Notes under the pieces: generated by a model
What the model saw: only the letters and a program-made list of their open reading frames with translations
What the model was told of the DNA's origin: nothing
Databases searched by the model: none
Position numbers and translations under genes: made by a program
In this document: one piece after another, positions 53,645 to 64,000 of the stretch
How the letters are laid out: every line of letters begins with the position of its first letter
Position numbering within the stretch: position 1 is the stretch's first letter
From: Gnetum montanum
Taxonomy: Eukaryota > Streptophyta > Gnetopsida > Gnetales > Gnetaceae
DNA: 64,000 nucleotides
Assembly: GCA_015680685.1 (NCBI GenBank)
Contig: MNCI01035277.1
Span: 62,001 to 126,000 of the forward strand
Reading direction: 5' to 3'

Positions 53645-53725
53645 AATAATAAGGTATTAGCCTAGCAGTAAGACACTTGATTTGGAAGTTCTGGGTCATA
53701 GGTTCAAGAGGCAATGCTAAGTTAC
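53645..53725 (+). repeat. tRNA-related SINE-like head
   Basis: TATTAGCCTAGCAGTAAGAC resembles an A box and GGTCATAGGTTCAAGAG a B box, about 45 bp apart as in tRNA-derived SINEs. It does not look like a functional tRNA gene (no acceptor stem pairing found). Element end unclear. Confidence 0.35.
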
Positions 53726-53899
53726 ATAAATTTATAATTGGATTATATATCTTGGGGCATACCCATATTCCACTTATTTCATTTCGATTTCTTCTCTCCT
53801 CTCTCTTTCTTTGAACTTTTGTTCTTTTCACTTCCTCTGTGTCATTATCCTAGCCTCCACTTTCCCTTCCTATCCTCTCAAACCTTGAAATAATTCCAA

Positions 53900-54620
53900 T
53901 AAATTTGCAACTTGGTTGCTGCATTTCATTTTTAAAAATGTTCATACATTGCTACATAGATTTTTTTTATTTTTAATAGATTGGTACGTAGATGATTGCC
54001 CATTACTATGTAATGGCTTAAAAAATATAAATTAAAAACATAATTGTAATTAATAATATTGAAAAAAATTTTATAGTGAACTTGTTTATTCAATGCTAAT
54101 ATATGTATATACTATATTAATAAAAGGTCAAAATTAAAGTTTAACTTAAAGCATATAGGAGTGTAGAGTAAGTGGTCAAGATAGTTATCTCTCAGTTGGG
54201 AGATTATGGGTTTGATTCTTGCCCATGAATTTTAGTGTGGTAATAGTGGGTGACATCCATGCTATGTGTGGGTAAGGGTTGCAGTACAATTCATCTTTTG
54301 GTTGAGAAATTGTGGATTTGATTCTTGCCTACACTTCGGGGTGTGGCAACAATGGAGTAGCCTTATGCTAGAACCCTTTTCATTCATGGGTAACATCTAC
54401 CTCATGTGAGGGTTGGTGTTGTGCTACCATTCATGTCTTTGTTGGGAGATTTTGAGTTTGAATATGTGTTTTCAAGTGTAGCAGCAGTGGAGTCCACCCT
54501 TACTACATGTAAGGACTACATTCAGTTGGTACAGAAAATCCTAGAGGAGATGGATAGAGTCCTAGAACAAGGGGGACCTCAAGGCCTAGGACCTCCTTTA
54601 AACCTAGAAAAGATAGATCA
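53900..54620. other. AT-rich DNA, SINE-like triplicate repeat and gag fragment (copy of 32142-32900)
   Basis: Same order as in unit 1: AT-rich stretch, tRNA-like triplicate (54160-54490), gag scrap (54505-54620, TACATTCAGTTGGTACAGAA and GGCCTAGGACCTCCT). The (AT)n run is short here. Confidence 0.5.
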
Positions 54621-55087
54621 TTGAGTAGGACACTAAGACGTCCTTGATTTTGACCATTGAACCAACCTACTGATTGTTCCAGAAGAGATATGTCTCTCCT
54701 ATGTACCACTCCCTGGTAGAAGTGATTGTAGACAACATGGGAGAGTTTTACAACTAAGCTTTGACTTCTATTGTTGTGAACTCTAAGAAAGGTCCAAAGT
54801 TTAATTCTTAGAGCATCAGTTTCTAGACTTCTCACTTTGTGATTTGCCTGAGGCAAGCCTCCATCAAGGTCTCCTCAAGGTTTGATCTTGGTTCAGGTGC
54901 CTCATCTTGATTAGACTATTATGTTGCAACAGATTCTTTGAGAATCTATTAGACAGATTTCACTTCAGGCTCCTCTTGAAGAGGTCCCATTGCATAGATC
55001 TTAGCTAGCTTGTGGGCCTGTTCTTGGCTATTTTTCCCTTGGTTGGGACAATCCTCCTTCCTATGTGTGTTTTCCCTTAGGTGCCAT
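54621..55087 (-). pseudogene. ORF2 N-terminal fragment of F2
   Basis: Start ATG at 55087-55085, after the intron (GTGACCATAG|ATGGCACC). Stops and frameshifts. Ends at the gag scrap at 54620, as in F1. Confidence 0.5.
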
Positions 55088-55148
55088 CTATGGTCACAAC
55101 ATAACCAAGGATTAGCATTCAATGTGTAAATTATAACATTTTAAGTAC
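55088..55148 (-). other. Leader intron of F2 ORF2 (61 nt)
   Basis: Minus strand GAGAAAG|GTACTTAAAA ... GTGACCATAG|ATGG. Confidence 0.55.
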
Positions 55149-57289
55149 CTTTCTCATCAAGAAATTACAATTTAGGCTAATTTTGGACCATGGTAGATTG
55201 ATTATTTTATTATTATTTTGATGAATTTTTACTTAGAATGTTATCGGAGCAAATTGGAAAGGTTTAACTCTCATAATTTGATATTTTAATGTTGGTTTCT
55301 TTGTTAATCCTTTGTGGGAGTTAGAAATTTTTCAAAAGAAATTTCATCAAAAACTTAAGGTTTGTAGACCCCATGACAAAGAGCTTACCTCTAGTGGCTA
55401 CAAGGTTAAGGAATGAAGTGAATCGAATAAATGGTTAGGCAGATATGGGTCTTGGAAGGTTTTGAGCTTTAAAAAATTCAAAAAACTCCATCCTCATTTA
55501 TGAGCAAATGTAAAAAATGCTAAGTGTTGCTACCTATATATAGGTGAGTGAATCCCTACATTAATAGGATCCCATATACAGGGTTCCATTTATGTATGGG
55601 CTCCATCAATGGGTACCCTTTTATGAAGCTGATACCCAAATTTTCCACATTAAATATCTTCAAAAATACGAGTTTTCTTGTGTAATTGGTATCTATGGAG
55701 AGCCAAAAACGTTGTGAACATGATGAAATACTTGAAGAGGGCTCATGAATGCTCAAAATTTGGAAAATTCAAGAATGAAATTTATTTGAGAAGATGCCTT
55801 AAGCAGTGCACAATTGGATGCATCAATGGAGCACATGAAAGATTTGATTATAGAAATGCCTAAGGATAAGGAACTTAATTAGGTGAGCCAAGAGATATGC
55901 AAGTGGATTCTTCCCATAGCAAGCTCATGCCCTTTTTGTCCTTGCATAATCTCAAGTAAGAAGTCTATGGATCCCACAATTAATTAATGGTGATGAAAAA
56001 TTAAGGACCAAATCTGAAAGAATCTACCCAAGAACTTTGATAGTTCAAACTAAGACATTGAATAAGAACATGGACAACTGGTGGTGAGGTGAGTTACAAA
56101 AAGCATTTATGGATGATTGAAAATGGAATGGAATTCCCAATCGTGGTTACATGAAGTCCCTTATGGATGCTATGGTTAAATGACCTGATAAAATTCATCC
56201 TTAGTCCAAACCAAAACCAACCTCTTTCAATGACCTTGCATCACCAATCTAAGACTAGACCACTTCTTTGAGACACAAGAATGCTCTCCTAGATCAATTA
56301 TCATTCCTTATTAGAGAAGAAAAGAGAAGCAAGAAGGGAGAAAGGGCCTTAGTTAGAGGGGAAATTCAGGCATGGGTAACATGCCTTTCTAGTCCCATAA
56401 CTAGTACTTGTAGCCCATTATTTTGTCTAAGGGGTGTGCTTTGAATTCCCATCATCTTCATCATTTTTTTTGAATTTTATGCTTTTATGAATTTTTTTCA
56501 TGGAAACTACACCATTTAAAGACTTGTTTAACTTCTTGTTATTGGTCGATGTGGAATGGTAAGAAATTGATAAAAACACTCATGCACTCAAGTAAGTAGA
56601 AAGGCACAAAGAGTATTGAATCCCCTTGAAGTTACACCCTTTTCAAATCATTTAAATATCTTCCAAGTTTGGAAACTACCAAGGTTACAAGTTTGTTAAA
56701 GTTTTATTAATGAAAAAGGGACCTCAAATTTCCAAAACAAAGAAAACCATAGAGTTTGTGGATGGGTGGATGACATGGATTCACTAATTTTTCCATGAAA
56801 AAGAAACTTTGTCTTAGTCATTAATCATCAAAATTCAAAAATAGAAACCATACATTAGTAATCAAAGACATTACATACAAACCACCATTAGCAAATAGCT
56901 ATAGCATCATTGTGTCCTATTGGCAACAAAGAATTTTATTAGAAAACAAGAAGAAAAATTCATACCAAAATAAAGTAAAATATAAAAGAAATTTTAAAAT
57001 ATTCAAGAAATTCAAAACATACTAACAATGTTGTAAAACAAAAATTGGGAAAATAACAAAGTGTAAAACAAAAAGGTATAAAAATCAAAAAAGTGTAAAA
57101 AAAAATAAGTAGAAAAACTAAGGAGCCACTGATATGGTTAGCAAGGATGGCCATCTCCCCCATGATTGAGTTGAAAGAAGGAGATCTAAAAGATTGAGCG
57201 AGGTTATCCATCCAATGAGGTGTTTCTTGCATTGGCTTGCTTTCACTCATAAAAAGGTTTTACTTGTTGCATGTTAACTAACTACTTTT

Positions 57290-58106
57290 TGTTCAGGCTT
57301 TTAGGTTTGTAGATCAACATGGCCCTAGAAGAAAAAGGTTTCATAAATGATATAAGGCCCTTTCCATAATGTTTGGAACTTAGTTTATTAAGGTCCGTGT
57401 GTGGGGTTCCAGTAGAGGACCTTGTCTCTAGGTTGAAATTTAACTTTCCTTATCCTAAGGTCATGACAATTTTTTTGAATCCCTTGTGAACTTCATTCAA
57501 GGACAAGGCCACTAATTGATTCTCATCTAGCACATTGAGGTTGATCAATCTCTCTTTTTTTTTGTATGCTAGGCTTAGGTCAAGATCTAAGTCACAAGTT
57601 GTTAAAAGTGTTTAGAGCTTAGATTTGATGGGAAGAGTTGGGATTTTTTTGTACACCATCTCATAGGAAGAGTAGCCTATAGGGAGTTTCCATGTTGAGC
57701 AGTATGCCCAAAGAGCATTGTTAAGTTTTGTGCTCTAGTCTCTCCTATATTTACTAATTATTCTAGTTAAGATCTTGGTGATCTCTCTATTGGTGACTTC
57801 AACTTAACCATTAGATTGGGGTTGATAGGGTGTTGTTAGTTTATGTTCAACCCTAAAGCGTTGCATGCACTTGTGAAAGGTAGTTCCTTTAAAGTAAGTA
57901 CCATTGTCAGAAATTAGTGCACATGGTACTCCAAACCTATTAAAAATATTTTGTTATACAAATCAAGCAACAGTGGAAAATGTACAATTAGTGACAATTG
58001 CTGCTTATGTCCATTTGGTACAATAGTCAACAACAACTATTATGTATGCCTTTCCATTTGACATGGGCATTATGGGACCTAATAAATTGTCTTCGGTTGG
58101 CTACAT
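57290..58106 (-). pseudogene. Integrase fragment of F2
   Basis: Minus strand: GPIMPMSNGKAYIIVVVDYC-type text, PCALISDNGT-like second Asp region, then YQPQSNG, a stop and VEVTN, so the third catalytic Glu codon is kept here. This continues to TWKLPIGYSSYEMV-like text and GLISFMKPFSSRAMLIY. Stops and frameshifts. Truncated by G2 at 58107. Confidence 0.65.
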
Positions 58107-59127
58107 TGATGGGATGCCATTGATGCAACCCCATCAACAAGATCTAATTGATGTAGGTTTTTCCATGTTGACATGTACCCATCAATGTGGCACACTAGTA
58201 TGTCTATAAATATGGCACCCCAACCATGTTAATTGGCGATTAGAATTTCAATTGCTAGCAGAATTCTTGTAGTTTGTTTCCATAAGAGATAGAATAATTT
58301 TCTAAGTGCCCACAGTAGAAGTTAAGGAGTGTACATATCTTTATTTAAGCACTATTGTACCTAAGCACTACAATGTGTGTAGTAATAAAGACAAGCTTTT
58401 TGATAAACCTTGCAGCACTTAGACTAGCTTAATAATTTATTTATGCATTTATTATTTTCATTAATTAAGCAATTAATTAAGCTAGAATGATTAAGACTTT
58501 AAGTAATTAATTAAGTTAAATAAGCTAGCACACATAAGTATGACCACTTCAAGTTTATGTATAATACTTGGTAATCCCAGTAACACTTAACACTTGGTCA
58601 CCCAATAGTGTTGTATGTGTTCAAGATGTGTACAAAAAGTGGGACTAGATGCTTATGTTAAGATAGTTAGTTATTAATTAGTAATTAAATTAGTTGAATT
58701 AGTTAATCAATTTATTCTTAAGCTATTACCAACCTTAGGTGAAAAAAATATAAAATAATAAAAATCATGTGTCTTAATTTTACTTAACCATACAGTTGAG
58801 CTTCACAACAGTAGTTGGGATGACAACATTCATTCCACAATTAGATTCACCTTCTAGATTGAATCCTATGTACGAGAACACTAGAAATCCATGGAATTCA
58901 ATCGAATTATGCATGAATTCCTTAGTGATTCATATGGTTGGGCATAGAGGTACCTTGCCACTTAGCATTGGTGCCATTGCCAGGGATTTTTAGCTAATAC
59001 CATGTGCTATCAATCTAGGATTAGTCAAAAATCACTCAACATCATTGAAATGAACCTGAAAAAGTTAAATCACAATAATTAATCAAAACTATACTACAAG
59101 CACACTAAGAAATTGTTTCTAACAAAA

Positions 59128-60869
59128 ATTTATTTTTCTTCTTAAAGGCAAGATGATTCTTAGTCAAAAGTACCACAAGAATGCAAAGTGGTCTATGCTC
59201 ATCTTAATGAGTTTGTACCCAATTTCACATATGTCCTCCAAACCCTTACAAGGTTGGGCATCAAGGAGAGTATGTTGTGAAAGATCATGACTTTCAGGAT
59301 TATTGTCCCATTAAGACACAACACAAATGAGATCAATAACAGGAAAAGCACCATAAAGCCATGAAGGGAAAATAGTTCACTAACTTCTTGTTCTTGATAA
59401 ATCAAAAGGATAATGAGGAACCTCTTTCCAAGGATTCTCAACATACAGACTCTTCACCTCTTAACTCTGGTGAAGGGGAGCCAAATCCAAATCCTAAATT
59501 AGTGATAAAAAATTCGAGTTCTGGTAATAGTAGGTCCCATGGTCGTGGGAGCTCTAAGAAAGAAAGTCAAAGAGGGAACTCAAATAAGCATAATGATGAT
59601 CACTCTAATGATCATGGTTGTGAAAAATGGAGAGAAGTATCAAAAATCATGGTGGTGGTAGTCTTCCTCTCTCTTCGTCCTCTTCATTTGGATCAACTTC
59701 CTCCTCTAAATCTAAAAAGAACCATAGGTGGTGAGACAACAATGATAATCACAAAGATCTTCATGAATGAAGGAATGGTAGAGAACATCAAAGGCATCAT
59801 TAATATCATGATGATAAACCTTTGTTGGTCACTCAAAATATGCTCAACATCACAGAGGATATCAAAATTCCTACCAAGCATGTGAAAGATATCCAAATCA
59901 AGTAGCTAGACATGAATAATATCCCCATATTTGGGGGGGGGGGGGGGGGGGGGGGGAGGGTGGAGGATATTTGATGTTATTCCCCATAACACTCATCATA
60001 GAAGCAAAAAGTTGGTACCAATCTGTGGAACTAGAATCAATCTATTGATGGAGATGTACTCTAGAGTGTCAAACTTGTGAGGGTAAATCCAAGGTTGGAA
60101 AAAAGAAACACATGAACCCTTGGGTGCTACCATGGGTAGGTATTATTCATTATTACACTAATTCCCTAGCCATGATTACTCTTAGTGGGAACAACTTCAC
60201 CACATCATAGATGGGCTTCGCTTAGAAACATGAAGGACCCTTGGGGTCTATGCCTAAGGAAGACTGTTGGAATTAAGAGCCCATTGGATACAGAGGATGA
60301 TTGAGTAGGTAGCAAAAGAAGATGGAGAGTTAAGGAAATGAGAAAGTGAAAAAGAATATAACAGGGATCCTTTCATTAGAAAGAAGTAGGTGTACTTTTG
60401 TGATAGTGAGAAAGAGTAATCTCTTGATGAGGTGGTGTAACGAAAGACCTTGTCAATCCAAAAATCTATGTCTAAAATTTCCACCAAGGTAGATAAAATG
60501 TAGGATTTTTTGGATGAAAAATTTCAAATTTCTCTTAAAATTGTAGAAGGATCAACAAGCCAGAGTGGTGGTCATGACCATAATAGGCGAAAAGAAGCTG
60601 AATGTGCCTACCAAAGGTGTAAGGGAAAAGTTGCTACAATAGAAGAAGTTGTGGAGACTGAATCAAATGATGATGGTGGATGTGACATCTGCCACTATGA
60701 ACGTCCTAAGGGATGTTTCCCTATTGTGTCACACTTATAGGAATTTAGGGTGTATGCTCTAAATCCATAACTATCAAAAAGGAAAAAACCTAGAATATTA
60801 CCTTATCCTCAAGGCAATCCCAGGTAGTTCCACCAGCAATAATTTTATTATCCAAATGAAACTCCACCA
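59128..60869 (+). pseudogene. gag: gag of G2
   Basis: The start codon position reads ATT (59128). Linker GRGSSKKESQRGNSNKHNDD is kept. About 90 bp of the Gag core is replaced by a 24-G run at 59933-59956. It resumes with AKSWYQSVELESIY-like text, and the zinc knuckle CDICHYERPKGCF (60680-60720) has His and the last Cys changed. Stops throughout. Confidence 0.7.
59933..59956 (+). repeat. Homopolymer of 24 G
   Basis: ATTTG followed by G to 59956, then AGGGTGGAGG. G1 has TTTGAGGGGGGATATAACTC here. Possible G-quadruplex or assembly artefact. Confidence 0.9.
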
Positions 60870-60870
60870 N
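60870..60870. other. Ambiguous base (n) at a junction between elements
   Basis: A single n separates plus-strand G2 gag from the minus-strand leader of H. The join is unverified. Confidence 0.9.
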
Positions 60871-61156
60871 TAGCTTGTTGAAAAGGTTTAACTCTTGTAA
60901 TTTGGTGTTTAATAGTTGATTTCTTAGCTAAACCCTTGTGGTGGTTACAAAAATGGCAAAAACAATTTCATCAAAAATGGCACATTTGTGGCCCCCATGA
61001 TGAAGAGCTTACCTCCAATAGCTATAGGATCAAAGAACATAGTGATTTCAATAAACAGTCTGGAAGTTATGGGTTGTCGAAGGTTCTAGGCTTTAAAAAT
61101 TTTAAAAACTCCCTTGGTGTTTGTGAGAAATGGTAAAAATTTCTAAGTGGGGTCAT

Positions 61157-61255
61157 GCCATATATAATATTTTTCCCTTACATCAATGAGGCCCTGTATA
61201 TGGGGCCTTGTATATAGGTCTGCTCCATTGATAGGACCCTGTATACGGGGCCATA
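61157..61255 (-). promoter_or_regulatory. Internal promoter-like block of H with CCCNGTATACGGGG-type palindromes
   Basis: Plus-strand text GGCCCTGTATATGGGGCC, TTGTATATAGGT and GGACCCTGTATACGGGGCC. On the minus strand these lie upstream of a TATTATATATGGC TATA region (61157-61170). Each word is a near-palindrome centred on TATA or GTATAC. Confidence 0.5.
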
Positions 61256-62934
61256 GGCAAATTTTAAAACTTGAATATCTCAAAAAATATAAGATATTTT
61301 TCAATGAATTTTGGGTTTATGAAATCCTAGAAAAGCCAAGAATATGATGAAATCATTGAAGAGGTATTTGAAAGCTCAAAAATTAAAACATTTGATGGAG
61401 AATGTGATTAATGAACAAAATATGTGAAGGAGCACATGGTGTTATGTAGAAGATGGATGTATGAAAGATTTTGTTTGCAAGAATACCTAAGGATAAGGTA
61501 CTTAATAAACCCAACCAAGAGATATACAAGTGGGTCCTTTCCATAGTAAGCACATGCCTTGTTTGCCCTTGTATAACCTCAACCTAAGGAGTCCATGGGC
61601 CCCATAGGTGATTAATAGTCAATGGGAGTTAAGGACCAAAACCTAGAAGATTCTACCAAAGAATTCAAGTAAATCAAACAAAGACACGAAACAAGAACAT
61701 GGACATCGACAATGAGGTGAATTACGGTTAGCATAGATGGATGATGGAGAAAGTGGAATGGAATTTCAAATTGAGATCATAAAAAGTCCCTTGTGAAGTC
61801 TGTGTTTAAAATGACCTTAGAAGATCCATCCTTGGTCCAGACCAAAACCAACCTCTTTCAGTGACTTTGCATTGCCACTCCAAGACCAATCCACCCCATT
61901 AAGACACAAGAGTGCATCCACAAAATAACCACCATTCCATAAAGAGAAGAAAAGAGTAGGAAGTGAGAGAGGGCCTTAATTAGAGGGGAAATTTAGGCAT
62001 GGGTAACATGTCTTTCTAGTTCTATAACTAGTTCTTGTAGCCTATTTATTTGACTAAGGGATGTGCTTTGAATTCCCATCATATTTTTTTTGTTTTTTTT
62101 TTCATTTTTTTTTCTTTTTGGATGGGAACCACATGATGCAAATATTTTATTTGACTTCCTGTTATTAGATGATATGGAACAATAACGAGTCCATGAAAAA
62201 ACACTCAAGCACCCAAGTAAGTAGAAGAGTATAAAGAATATTGAGTCCCCTTGAACTCACACCCTATGCAAACCTTTGAATCCTTCCCAATTCCAGAGAC
62301 TACTAAGATCACTAATTTATTAAAAGGTGATTTAATGAAAGGGACCTCAAACTTCTAAAACAAGAAAAACCATAGAGTTTGTGAAGGATGGATGTCATGG
62401 ATTCATTGCCTGTTCCATGAGAATGAAACCATAACTGAGTCATCGATACAAAAATTCAAAAATGGAAACCAAACATTAGCAAAAAAAACATAAAGCACAA
62501 ATAACCATTAGTAACAGCTATGGAACCACTCTGTCCTATTGGCACAAAGCATGTTTATTAGCAAAAAATTGGAAATCACACTCAAATGAAACAAAGTAAA
62601 ATATATAAGAGAGTTTAAAATATTCAAGAAAGATTTAAATGTACTAACGATGGTGTAAAACAAAAAATTGTGTAAAATAGGAAAAATTTTGAAAAAATCA
62701 AAAAGTTATAAAATAAATATCTTGTAAAATCAAGAATGTGAAAAACAAAAAATAGAAAAACTAATGAGCCATATGGATGATTAGTATGGATGGCCATCTC
62801 TTCCACAACTGAGTTGGAAGGAGGAGATCCGAAAAATTAAGCATGGTTGTCCATCCATTAAGGTATTTGTTGCACTGGCTTGCTTGGGCTCATAGAAAGG
62901 TTTTATTTATTAAATGTTGACCAAATACTTTTTA
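61256..62934 (-). other. Untranslated region of H
   Basis: No gene. Conserved block 61522-61600, oligo-T tracts 62084-62120, and GTGTAAAACAAAAA-type words at 62650-62760. Confidence 0.5.
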
Positions 62935-64000
62935 TTTGGACTCTCAGGTTTGTATATGATCATGACCCCAGAAGGAAGGGTTTGATCAATTATATAAGGT
63001 CCCTTTGACAATGTTTAGAATTTTTTTTAGGATACATGTGTGGGGTTCTAATAGAGAACCTTATCTCCTAGTTGAAATTTCACTTTCTGTATTCTAAGGT
63101 CATGTCATTACTTGTTGAATGCCTTGTGCACTTCATTCAAGGATAAGGCCACTAATCAATTTTTGTCTAGCACGTTGAGGTTGATCAATCTTTTCTTTTA
63201 TGCTAGACTTAGGTCAAGGTCCAAGTCATAGGCTGTTGAAAGTGTATGAAGCTTGGATTGAATTGGGAGCATTGGAAGTTTCCCATAGACTAACTTATAG
63301 GAAGAGTAGCTAATAGGGAGTTTCCATGTTGAGCAATAGGCCCAAAGGACATCGTTGAATTTTGTGCTCTAGTCTCTTCTATATTTTCTTATGGTTCTTG
63401 TTAGAATCTTTGTAATCTCCATGTTAGTTACATCTACTTGACCATTGTCTTGGGGATGATAGGGTGTTGTTAATTTATCTTTGACCCCCAAGCATTGAAT
63501 AAGTTTTTGAGAGGTTGCACCTATAAACTAAGTTCCATTATCATATATTAGTGTACATGGCATCCTAAACCTATTTGCAACATTTTGTTGTACAAATATA
63601 GTAGTAGTGGATGATGTACAATCAGTGACAACTACTGCTTCTACCCATTTGGTGTAGTAGTCAACTGTTACAATGATATATGCTTTTCTATTGAACATGG
63701 ATGTGATGGGACCCATAAAGTTTATGCCCCATATGTCAAAGGGCTCTAGTAGTTGAATCCATTGTTGAGGACCCTCCATTCATGCACTCATCTCATCATC
63801 TCATTGACAGTGTTCATAAGAACAAACAAACTAATGAGCGTCCTTGAAGATTGTAGGCCAATAGTATCCTACCATTAGGATTTTTATGATCGTGCATCTC
63901 CCAACATAGTAGCCTCTATAACGACATTAGTGAGCATCCTGAAGAACATGCAATTGATTTGTATTAGGGACACATCAATGAACCAGGCCATCAACACATA
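62935..64000 (-). pseudogene. Integrase of H (zinc-binding end, catalytic core, C-terminal part)
   Basis: Minus strand. Around 63870-63790: GYYWPTIFKDAH, a stop, then CSYEHCQ, the Cys end of the HHCC zinc-binding domain. From 63779: PFDIWGINFMGPITSMFNRK, AYIIVTVDYYTKWVEA, NRFRMPCTLIYDNGT. Then TPYHPQDNGQVDVTN near 63440. The first catalytic Asp (usually IDFMGP) is Asn, the second (YDNGT) is kept, and the third position (usually GQAE) is Asp. Stops and a frameshift complete the inactivation. Upstream reverse transcriptase would lie beyond 64000. Confidence 0.8.

Larger units (their letters stand above)
54621..58106 (-). mobile_element. Element fragment F2: integrase-bearing family, copy of F1
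   Basis: Minus strand: integrase (58106 down to about 57290), G-tract, TTTTGTTTTACAC-rich stretch (56985-57110), conserved block (about 55905-55980), internal TATA box CCTATATATAGG (55531-55545), leader intron 55088-55148, ORF2 start at 55087. It keeps about 430 bp that F1 lacks. Cut at the right by G2. Confidence 0.75.
39791..60869 (+). repeat. Unit 2 of the tandem duplication (about 21 kb)
   Basis: Same content and order as unit 1 without element D, and with the 50290-53900 stretch that unit 1 lost. It ends at the n at 60870, about 1 kb before the equivalent of the unit 1 end. Confidence 0.75.
58107..60869 (+). mobile_element. Element G2: LTR + gag, copy of G1, truncated
   Basis: LTR 58107-58967 (861 bp, ends CTTAGCA instead of CTCATCA), primer site TTGGTGCCATTGCCAGGGA at 58968, TATAAATA at 58205-58212, degenerate gag. 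Ends at the n at 60870 within the Pro-rich part of Gag. The protease is not reached. Confidence 0.8.
60871..64000 (-). mobile_element. Element fragment H: integrase-bearing family
   Basis: Minus strand from integrase (64000-62935, continuing off the window) through G-tract (GTTGTGGAAGAGATGGCC, about 62793-62812), AT-rich stretch, conserved block (61522-61600), internal promoter (61157-61255) and part of the ORF2 leader, cut at 60870 before the intron. Same plan as B1, F1 and F2, but more divergent from them than F1 is from F2. Confidence 0.75.

Noticed and set aside
53645-53725. Functional tRNA gene
   Set aside because: The A- and B-box-like words are there, but no acceptor-stem pairing or convincing anticodon arm was found.

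Overview
The window is intergenic DNA from a large plant nuclear genome, most likely a seed plant. The evidence is nested, decayed Ty3/gypsy LTR retrotransposons with a tRNA-Asp-type primer site (TTGGCGCCGTTTCCGGGGA and variants, as in the Athila/Tat lineage), short GT-AG introns, a LINE tail and a broken type III polyketide synthase (chalcone-synthase-like) gene. I found no intact host gene. The species cannot be named from sequence alone.

Layout. (1) 1-12567, minus strand: element B1, an integrase-bearing Athila-like element (ORF2, untranslated region, end of integrase), split at 3739-12053 by a complete gag+ORF2 element, A, with a perfect 5-bp target duplication CTAAC. (2) 12568-14776: a type III PKS pseudogene and its 5' flank. 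(3) 14777-39790 and 39791-60869: two units of an old tandem duplication of about 21 kb. Each unit holds, in order, AT-rich DNA with a LINE tail, a gag+ORF2 element (C or E), a minus-strand integrase-bearing fragment (F1 or F2), and a third LTR element with gag-protease (G1 or G2). Unit 1 later gained element D (18268-25230, target duplication CTATG) inside the gag of C, and lost about 3.6 kb at the C/F1 junction. Unit 2 keeps that piece, which includes a second copy of the PKS 5' flank. (4) 60871-64000: another integrase-bearing fragment, H, minus strand.

Shared design. The families differ in coding capacity but follow one plan. The LTR has a run of short palindromes (usually around GATATC, for example GCGATATCGC) just upstream of a TATA box. 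After gag, or after integrase where present, comes a G-tract resembling a polypurine tract, then a TTTTGTTTTACAC-rich stretch and a conserved untranslated block. Next is a second TATA box, often with its own palindromes, a second G-tract, a 55-62 nt intron ending exactly at an ATG, and ORF2. ORF2 is a protein of about 900 residues with an N-terminal domain resembling the 'putative plant transposon protein' family and a coiled-coil C-terminal half. The element ends with the true polypurine tract and the 3' LTR. A, C and E lack any protease, reverse transcriptase or integrase. D keeps protease but lacks reverse transcriptase and integrase. They presumably depended on autonomous relatives of the B/F/H type. 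Every coding region seen is interrupted by stops or frameshifts or is truncated.

Limits. Homology calls come from reading translations and comparing copies within the window. No database search was possible. Assembly gaps lie at 4144 and 60870 (single n) and 22760-22946 (run of n).
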